A stretch of 10,024 nt of DNA. It comes from a bacterium. GTDB taxonomy: Bacteria > Bacteroidota > Ignavibacteria > Kapaibacteriales > UBA2268. Location: positions 1 through 10,024 of the forward strand of contig JAUHXN010000085.1 in NCBI GenBank assembly GCA_030426865.1, read 5' to 3'. The position numbers and the translations under genes are program-made. Every line of letters begins with the position of its first letter. Position 1 is the stretch's first letter. Of the stretch, positions 5,490 to 10,024 are shown in pieces. The notes beneath the pieces were generated by a model. That model saw nothing but the letters and a program-made list of their open reading frames with translations. It was not told the origin of the DNA and did not search any database.

Positions 5490-6725
5490 ATGGCAGATAA
5501 ATTGAATAATACAAATGTGCTTACCCAAATACTAGATTGCCACTCCAGCCTAGTAGTCTTTTCATTAGATAAAAATTACAGATATACTTTTTACAATAGA
5601 CTTCATAGGATAATAATGAAGAATATTTGGGGAGTTGAGATAGAACTTAATAAATCAATATTAGATTATATTCACATCGAATCGGATAGAGAGAAAGCTA
5701 AAAGAAATTTTGATAGAGCTCTGGCAGGTGAGAGCTTTACTTTAGTTGAACAGTACGGTGAAGAGCACTTAGAGAGGGAATATTTCAAAGATACATATTA
5801 CCCACTTATAGATAATGATGATAATATATTGGGCCTAGCTGTCACTGTAGAAGATGTAACATTAAGTCATTCGAACAAAGAAAAAGTTAGTCAGGTAATT
5901 AAGCAATTAGAAGAACAGGTAGATAAAAGGACATTAGAATTAGAAAGAATTAATACTGATTTGCAAGAAGAAAACTACAAAAGAATAGAGTCACAAAAAG
6001 AATTGAACTTAGTTAAAGCTCAAATAGAAAAAGCTCTAGCTAATGAAATGGAACTAAATAAACTTAAGACTAAGTTTATCTCAATGGTATCACACGAATT
6101 TAGAACACCACTTACTATAATTCAATCGGCAACTTTTCTTTTGGAAAAATCTTACGAGAGAAGTGATGAAGAAAAATTCTATAAAAATCTAGATAAAATC
6201 TCCAAATCAATAGATACAATGACTGATCTAATGGAGAACGTTCTGAATATAGGTAAACTCGAACACGGTGAGATAAAAGCGTCTAAAAAAGTATTCGATA
6301 TTAGGAATGAAGTAAAAAATCTAGTCGAATCAAATAAAATATATAATAAGATAGTAAAAATAGATTTACCTGCTGAGAATGTTTTCGTAGATTCTGACAA
6401 AGTATTATGTACCCAGATAGTAAATAATCTATTATCAAATGCAATTAAGTATTCAGGTGAAAAACCTAAAATAAAATTAAAAATGATTGCTGACGGTTAT
6501 AATTGTATAATCTCGGTGAAAGATAATGGAATAGGTATAGCCAAAGAAAATATTAGTAACTTGACTGAGGCATTCAAAAGAGAAGACAAGATATCGAGTC
6601 TAGTCCAAGGAACGGGTCTCGGGTTATCAATTATCAAGCATAATCTAGATTTGCTAGGTGGCGAAATGAATATAGAAAGTGAATTGGAAGAAGGAACAAA
6701 AGTAACAATAACTATACCGAGATAA
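5490..6725 (+). CDS. Soluble PAS-domain sensor histidine kinase (411 aa)
   Basis: This is a cytoplasmic two-component sensor: it autophosphorylates on His and passes phosphate to an unidentified response regulator. In order it has a PAS fold (about 12-125, with DYIHIESDREKAKRNFDRALAGE and YYPLIDNDDNILG typical of PAS_4/PAS_9 types), a long coiled coil (about 128-198), HisKA with SHEFRTPLT (phospho-acceptor His202), and HATPase_c with the N box NNLLSNAIKYS (Asn313, Asn317), G1 DNGIGI (345-350) and G2 GTGLGLSI (374-381). All catalytic boxes look intact. There is no signal peptide or membrane helix, so the ligand or redox signal must be intracellular. No response regulator lies in the window. 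The ATG at 5490 has no evident SD and lies 45 bases after a terminator. The stop overlaps the next start (TAATG). Confidence 0.95.
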   Translation: MADKLNNTNVLTQILDCHSSLVVFSLDKNYRYTFYNRLHRIIMKNIWGVEIELNKSILDYIHIESDREKAKRNFDRALAGESFTLVEQYGEEHLEREYFKDTYYPLIDNDDNILGLAVTVEDVTLSHSNKEKVSQVIKQLEEQVDKRTLELERINTDLQEENYKRIESQKELNLVKAQIEKALANEMELNKLKTKFISMVSHEFRTPLTIIQSATFLLEKSYERSDEEKFYKNLDKISKSIDTMTDLMENVLNIGKLEHGEIKASKKVFDIRNEVKNLVESNKIYNKIVKIDLPAENVFVDSDKVLCTQIVNNLLSNAIKYSGEKPKIKLKMIADGYNCIISVKDNGIGIAKENISNLTEAFKREDKISSLVQGTGLGLSIIKHNLDLLGGEMNIESELEEGTKVTITIPR

Positions 6726-7327
6726 TGGCAAATATTTTCGAATTTGATGGTTTCAAACCAGTTATAGATGAATCGGCATATATCCATCCAAATGCAACTG
6801 TCACGGGCAATGTAATTATTGGTAAAGACGTATATATTGGTCCAGGTGCTGCAATTCGAGGTGATTGGGGTGGTATAGTAATAGAAGATGGTTGTAATGT
6901 CCAAGAGAACTGTACAATACACATGTTCCCTGGTGTTACAGTGTTGCTCAAAGAATCTGCTCATATTGGACACGGCGCTATCATTCACGGTGGTGAGATA
7001 GGGCGAAATACACTTGTCGGTATGAATGCCGTAGTAATGGATAATGCTAAAGTAGGTGATGGTTGTATAGTGGGTGCGCTTTGTTTTGTACCGGCAGATA
7101 TGGTTATCCCTGATAGAAAAGTAGTTGTTGGTAATCCCGCTAAAATTGTCAAAGATGTTTCGGATCAAATGTTAGATTGGAAAACGGAGGGTACGAAACT
7201 CTATCAACAATTGCCAAATGAATTACGTGCTACACTTAAGCCATGTGAGCCACTTAGAGAAGTGCCCCCCAATAGAAAAGCTCAAGAAAATAAATATAAA
7301 ACTTGGAATGAAAATAAAAAAGCATAA
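6725..7327 (+). CDS. PaaY-type gamma-carbonic-anhydrase family protein (200 aa)
   Basis: A left-handed beta-helix hexapeptide-repeat protein (about residues 12-140) that normally forms a metal-binding trimer. Expected gamma-class positions are present: Arg45 and Asp47 in IRGD, Gln60 in NVQEN, and metal ligands His66, His83 and His88 (TIH...GHGAIIH). The C-terminal helix DQMLDWKTEGTKLYQQL and the EPLREVPPNRK end closely follow PaaY and CaiE rather than plain Cam enzymes. PaaY has been described as a thioesterase in phenylacetate degradation, but no paa or cai genes are visible here, so the substrate (CO2/bicarbonate or a CoA ester) is open. It starts on the last base of the kinase stop, indicating translational coupling, and is followed 3 bases later by the rhomboid gene. 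Confidence 0.92.
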   Translation: MANIFEFDGFKPVIDESAYIHPNATVTGNVIIGKDVYIGPGAAIRGDWGGIVIEDGCNVQENCTIHMFPGVTVLLKESAHIGHGAIIHGGEIGRNTLVGMNAVVMDNAKVGDGCIVGALCFVPADMVIPDRKVVVGNPAKIVKDVSDQMLDWKTEGTKLYQQLPNELRATLKPCEPLREVPPNRKAQENKYKTWNENKKA

Positions 7328-7330
7328 AAT

Positions 7331-7936
7331 ATGGATATAAGCTTAATACCTTACTCAACAACTGTTTTTGCAGTTACTATCCTACTTTCATTATTTGTGA
7401 TGTATAGGCAGCAGTCATTATATAATAAGCTGATGTTAATACCAGTTGCTGTGAATGAAAACAAGGAATGGTACAGATTTATAACTAGTGGGTTTATCCA
7501 CGCCGATTTATTTCATCTAGGTTTTAATATGATGACTTTCTACTTCTTTGCTTTCAAATATGAGAGTTATGTTGGTGGGCTGCAATTTCTGATTGTTTAT
7601 TTGGGCTCTATGGTACTAGCAGATGTAGTTACATATCTTCGTAATAAGAACAACCCTAGATACGCTGCACTTGGTGCTTCTGGCGCTATATCCGGATTGC
7701 TTTTTAGCTTTATACTATATGATCCTCAGATGAGTCTCTATATTATGTTTTTCCCTATACCTATACCAGCACCTATATTCGCAATACTTTATTTGATCTA
7801 TTGTTGGTATGCTGATAAAAAATCACAAGATAATATAAATCACAATGCCCATCTTTGGGGAGCAATAGCTGGATTAGTAATTACAGCTCTGATTGATTTT
7901 TCTGTCTTCCGTGGTTTCTTTCAGTATGTTTTCTAA
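7331..7936 (+). CDS. Rhomboid-family intramembrane serine protease (201 aa)
   Basis: An inner-membrane protease that cleaves transmembrane segments. Six hydrophobic helices can be drawn. The catalytic set is complete: WYRFITSGFIHADLFHLGFN carries His57, His62 and Asn66 (equivalents of GlpG His145, His150 and Asn154), the active-site Ser117 is in GASGAISG, and His174 is in NHNAHLWGAIAG. The compact length, with no extra N-terminal cytoplasmic domain, is normal for the basic 6-TM bacterial form. No substrate is evident. The ATG at 7331, 3 bases after the preceding stop, has no clear SD and is probably reached by coupled translation. It ends 17 bases from the 3' end of the convergent gene, with only a weak palindrome (CAAATATTTG, 7938-7947) and no T-tract terminator in the gap. 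Confidence 0.93.
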   Translation: MDISLIPYSTTVFAVTILLSLFVMYRQQSLYNKLMLIPVAVNENKEWYRFITSGFIHADLFHLGFNMMTFYFFAFKYESYVGGLQFLIVYLGSMVLADVVTYLRNKNNPRYAALGASGAISGLLFSFILYDPQMSLYIMFFPIPIPAPIFAILYLIYCWYADKKSQDNINHNAHLWGAIAGLVITALIDFSVFRGFFQYVF

Positions 7937-7953
7937 ACAAATATTTGCAGCTA

Positions 7954-9195
7954 TTATTCTACTAAAAACTTCTCTTTGTAGATACCCTCTACATTGAGCA
8001 AACTTAAGAAATAAACACCTCTCTTAAGCTGAGTGTCAAGATTGAATGAATTATTTCCTTCATTCAGGTATTCTAATTTCTTACTTATCAGTACTCTTCC
8101 ACTAATGTCATATACAGAGTAAAGTATCTGATCTGGTTTTTTTGCATTTATCCTAACTTCTACATCGCTATTATCCACGGATATATTAATGTCAAGATTT
8201 TTATTCGTTGTGTAGTCTTCTATATCTACAGAGGTAGGGTTTTTAGTTCTTTTAAACATCACAACTCCACCAGCAAGGGTGAAATCATCGAACTTAAGAA
8301 AACGGTTAACATTAGCATTCCCTAAGGGTATTTCTTTCCACGTAACTCCACCATCGGTTGTCTCGTAGATAGGTAATCTCCAACCTCCTATTGCACCATT
8401 CATTTCGTCCCAGAAGCAAATACCTTGAATATCTGTATAAGGGTGTCTGATTTCAGTCCAAGTCAAACCTTTGTCTGATGATTTGAGAATAGAGGTACTA
8501 TCTGCAGTTAAGTTCTGAACTGATACGAAAGTAAACTTCTCATCTACTGTTAAATCTATTTTCCATCCCCACTCGTCACTAACGCCAGTATTATAAACCA
8601 AATTCCAACTGTCGCCACCGTCCGAAGTTCTATAGACTACTCCTCCGTCGAATCCAGTACCAACTGCAATTCCTTCATTGTTATTATAAAACCGTACATC
8701 TACTAGACCTTCTATCTCATCATTCAAGTTTGTAACTTCCCATGTTAATCCTAAGTCTATAGATCTCAGGATTAAAGCTGATCGGAAATAAGTTCCAACT
8801 GCAAATATCGTACTATCTTTAGTTATATGAATCCCACATATTCCATGAAAATTTGTATCTAAGACTGGTATTGTATCCCATGTATTTCCACCATCAGAAG
8901 TTCTATATATACCATTTCTAAAGGCACCTGCGAAACCAATATCTTTACTAAGAAATTCAACTGAGCGTAGGTAACCTAATAGAACACCAACTGATTCCCA
9001 AGTTTCTCCATAATCTGTTGTTTTGTAAACTGTATCCCTGTGACTATTAACTGCCCAACCGTGACTACCAATAAAAGACATATCATCACACCTAGTATTA
9101 AAGTGAAGACTATTCTCCATAGGTAACCAATCCTGTGAATGTAAATAATTAAATGTACAACTAAGTAAAGCGATTAAGATTATGATAGTTTTCAC
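7954..9195 (-). CDS. Secreted Asp-box (BNR/YCF48-like) beta-propeller with T9SS sorting domain (413 aa)
   Basis: An exported protein with a signal peptide (MKTIIILIALLSCTFNYLHS, then QDW). Six Asp-box repeats of S/T-x-D-x-G-x-T/S-W type start near residues 59, 99, 145, 190, 239 and 279 at 40-50-residue spacing, the pattern of sialidase-like or YCF48-like propellers. No sialidase catalytic residues can be assigned, so an enzymatic role is not supported. Residues about 335-413 form a type A T9SS C-terminal domain (YSVYDISGRVL, then GVYFLSL and EKFLVE), which targets cargo across the outer membrane and is usually cleaved with surface attachment. The start is GTG at 9195-9193, chosen because it gives a complete signal peptide and has GAGGAA just upstream (CCGAGGAACTC before GTG). 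It is likely monocistronic. Confidence 0.93.
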   Translation of the reverse strand: MKTIIILIALLSCTFNYLHSQDWLPMENSLHFNTRCDDMSFIGSHGWAVNSHRDTVYKTTDYGETWESVGVLLGYLRSVEFLSKDIGFAGAFRNGIYRTSDGGNTWDTIPVLDTNFHGICGIHITKDSTIFAVGTYFRSALILRSIDLGLTWEVTNLNDEIEGLVDVRFYNNNEGIAVGTGFDGGVVYRTSDGGDSWNLVYNTGVSDEWGWKIDLTVDEKFTFVSVQNLTADSTSILKSSDKGLTWTEIRHPYTDIQGICFWDEMNGAIGGWRLPIYETTDGGVTWKEIPLGNANVNRFLKFDDFTLAGGVVMFKRTKNPTSVDIEDYTTNKNLDINISVDNSDVEVRINAKKPDQILYSVYDISGRVLISKKLEYLNEGNNSFNLDTQLKRGVYFLSLLNVEGIYKEKFLVE

Positions 9196-9725
9196 GAGTT
9201 CCTCGGTTTTTTAGTAAATTCACTTTTTTAGAACTACAATTAAACCTTTAAATAGTTGCTAAAGTGAGCGAAATAATTTGATTGATAGACAAATGTAATG
9301 TCAGATTAGTTACAACTTGTTGTATTTTATTGTTTAAATATTATATGCCCTTTTTCTAATTATTCATGTTGATGGTTTGGATAAGTTGTTGGCTTAACAC
9401 AATGAAAAAAATACAAATACGTTTGTGATTCTCTAGATAATTATTTATTTTAGAAAAGCAGCATAAACTACATTCCAAAAAGGAAAGAATATTAGCAAAA
9501 CAATGTGGAAAATTTTAAAGTCCTATCATTGATTGGTGTTGATAATTACAATTTGCAATCAACGGAAAAATACTTTTTTATTGTAACCACTTAGTTGTGT
9601 CATTATAAAAATTAATTTGGCAGAGTAGCCACTAATTACAAAGTGTACCCTACTTCACCAAATTGCTTTTAAGTTGTTATGCTGAGTGTTATCAATGATT
9701 TATTATTAATATAGGTACCCCCACT
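9196..9725. other. 530-base divergent intergenic region
   Basis: AT-rich non-coding DNA between the propeller gene and nrdJ. Apart from the inverted repeat at 9311-9324 I see a GTTGAT/ATCAAC inverted pair (9538-9543 with 9558-9563) with a 14-base loop and no T-tract. ATCATTGAT at 9525-9533 is complementary to ATCAATGAT at 9691-9699. I do not see the conserved boxes of a cobalamin riboswitch or a convincing NrdR box. The only short ORF with an ATG (21 codons from 9366) lacks an SD. Confidence 0.6.
9311..9344 (+). promoter_or_regulatory. Inverted repeat overlapping a possible promoter upstream of nrdJ
   Basis: TACAAC-TT-GTTGTA (9311-9324) is a perfect 6-base inverted repeat, the size of a dimeric repressor site. 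It overlaps TTGTTG (9317-9322), which is 16 bases from TATTAT (9339-9344), a plausible -35/-10 pair reading toward nrdJ, though about 380 bases upstream. The prediction is from pattern only. Confidence 0.3.
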
Positions 9726-10024
9726 ATGAAATTCTCTCGACATTTTACCAAAGATGACGTGAATGTATATGATCTATTCAAATACACTCACCGCTCATCA
9801 ACAATAAAGAACCCAGACGGCTCAACTGTTTTCGATATGAAAAATGTGGAAGTTCCAATTGGATGGTCTCAAATGGCTACCGATATATTGGCACAAAAGT
9901 ATTTCAGAAAGGCTGGTGTACCTCAGTATGACGAAAAGGGTAAGAAAATAAAAGATGAGAATGGTGAACACGCTACTGGTTCTGAGAACTCAGTAAAGCA
10001 GGTAGTTCACAGGTTAGCTGGTAC
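9726..10024 (+). CDS. nrdJ: Vitamin B12-dependent (class II) ribonucleotide reductase, N-terminal 99 residues; 3' end outside window
   Basis: Class II RNR reduces ribonucleotides to deoxyribonucleotides using adenosylcobalamin and works with or without oxygen. The N-terminus MKFSRHFTKDDVNVYDLFKY is followed by IKNPDGSTVFDMKNVEVP, WSQMATDILAQKYFRKAGVPQYDEKG and a GSENSVKQVVHRLAG end, which are the conserved opening blocks of the long NrdJ type found in Bacteroidota/Ignavibacteria relatives. Catalytic cysteines, glycyl-free active-site loops and the C-terminal cysteines lie beyond the window. The ATG at 9726 fits the family start; only a weak AGG (about 12 bases upstream) precedes it. It is separated from its divergent neighbour by 530 bases, so it has its own promoter. 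Confidence 0.95.
   Translation, partial: MKFSRHFTKDDVNVYDLFKYTHRSSTIKNPDGSTVFDMKNVEVPIGWSQMATDILAQKYFRKAGVPQYDEKGKKIKDENGEHATGSENSVKQVVHRLAG

Noticed and set aside
6497..7168. 223-codon reverse-strand ORF over the kinase 3' end and the PaaY-like gene
   Set aside because: It is Tyr/Thr/Ile-rich low-complexity sequence opposite two well-supported genes; it is a shadow frame.
7937..7953. Bidirectional terminator between the convergent rhomboid and propeller genes
   Set aside because: Only a 10-base AT palindrome (CAAATATTTG) is present, with no GC stem or T-tract.
9366..9428. 21-codon ORF in the nrdJ upstream region
   Set aside because: It is short, lacks an SD and shows no distinctive composition; expected by chance in 530 bases.
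9600..9725. Cobalamin riboswitch upstream of the B12-dependent reductase
   Set aside because: GCCACT occurs near 9629, but the B12-box and other conserved riboswitch elements are not seen in the required order.

Overview
The window is AT-rich DNA from a Gram-negative bacterium, most likely of the Bacteroidota / Ignavibacteria / Kapabacteria side of the FCB group. The evidence is a secreted beta-propeller protein with a type IX secretion (T9SS) C-terminal sorting domain, a run of small outer-membrane beta-barrels, a B12-dependent ribonucleotide reductase of the type seen in these lineages, and stop codons that are almost all TAA/TAG. The assignment is inferred from gene content; no rRNA is present.

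Layout: (1) 2-1589: the 3' part of urocanate hydratase (hutU), followed one base later by a small atypical short-chain dehydrogenase; a Rho-independent terminator at 1673-1702 closes this unit. (2) 1677-4694: four related outer-membrane beta-barrel genes in two tandem pairs (A1-B1 and A2-B2). Each pair is preceded by the same 71-base leader (70/71 identical), and the second pair is bracketed by 15-base direct repeats. All four carry a well-conserved signal peptide, but the codon where its initiator Met should be is ATC in every copy, with a Shine-Dalgarno-like GGA/AGGA/GAGA 7-8 bases upstream. B2 also has an in-frame TGA exactly where B1 has Trp. (3) 4835-5269: a small cytoplasmic DUF937-like protein. 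(4) 5340-5444: a string of hairpins ending in a very strong UUCG-tetraloop terminator, a candidate small RNA with an exposed CCTCCT. (5) 5490-7936: a tight three-gene operon of a soluble PAS histidine kinase, a PaaY-type gamma-carbonic-anhydrase-fold protein and a rhomboid protease. (6) 7954-9195, reverse strand: the T9SS-exported Asp-box propeller protein, convergent with the operon. (7) 9196-9725: a 530-base divergent intergenic region with one operator-like inverted repeat overlapping a possible promoter. (8) 9726-end: the start of nrdJ.

The genes do not form one pathway. The part that most departs from ordinary gene content is the barrel array. Its leaders and signal peptides are nearly frozen while the mature proteins have diverged strongly, and it lacks canonical start codons. 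Either it is a family translated from AUC (or by recoding), or it is a decaying or silent cassette set.
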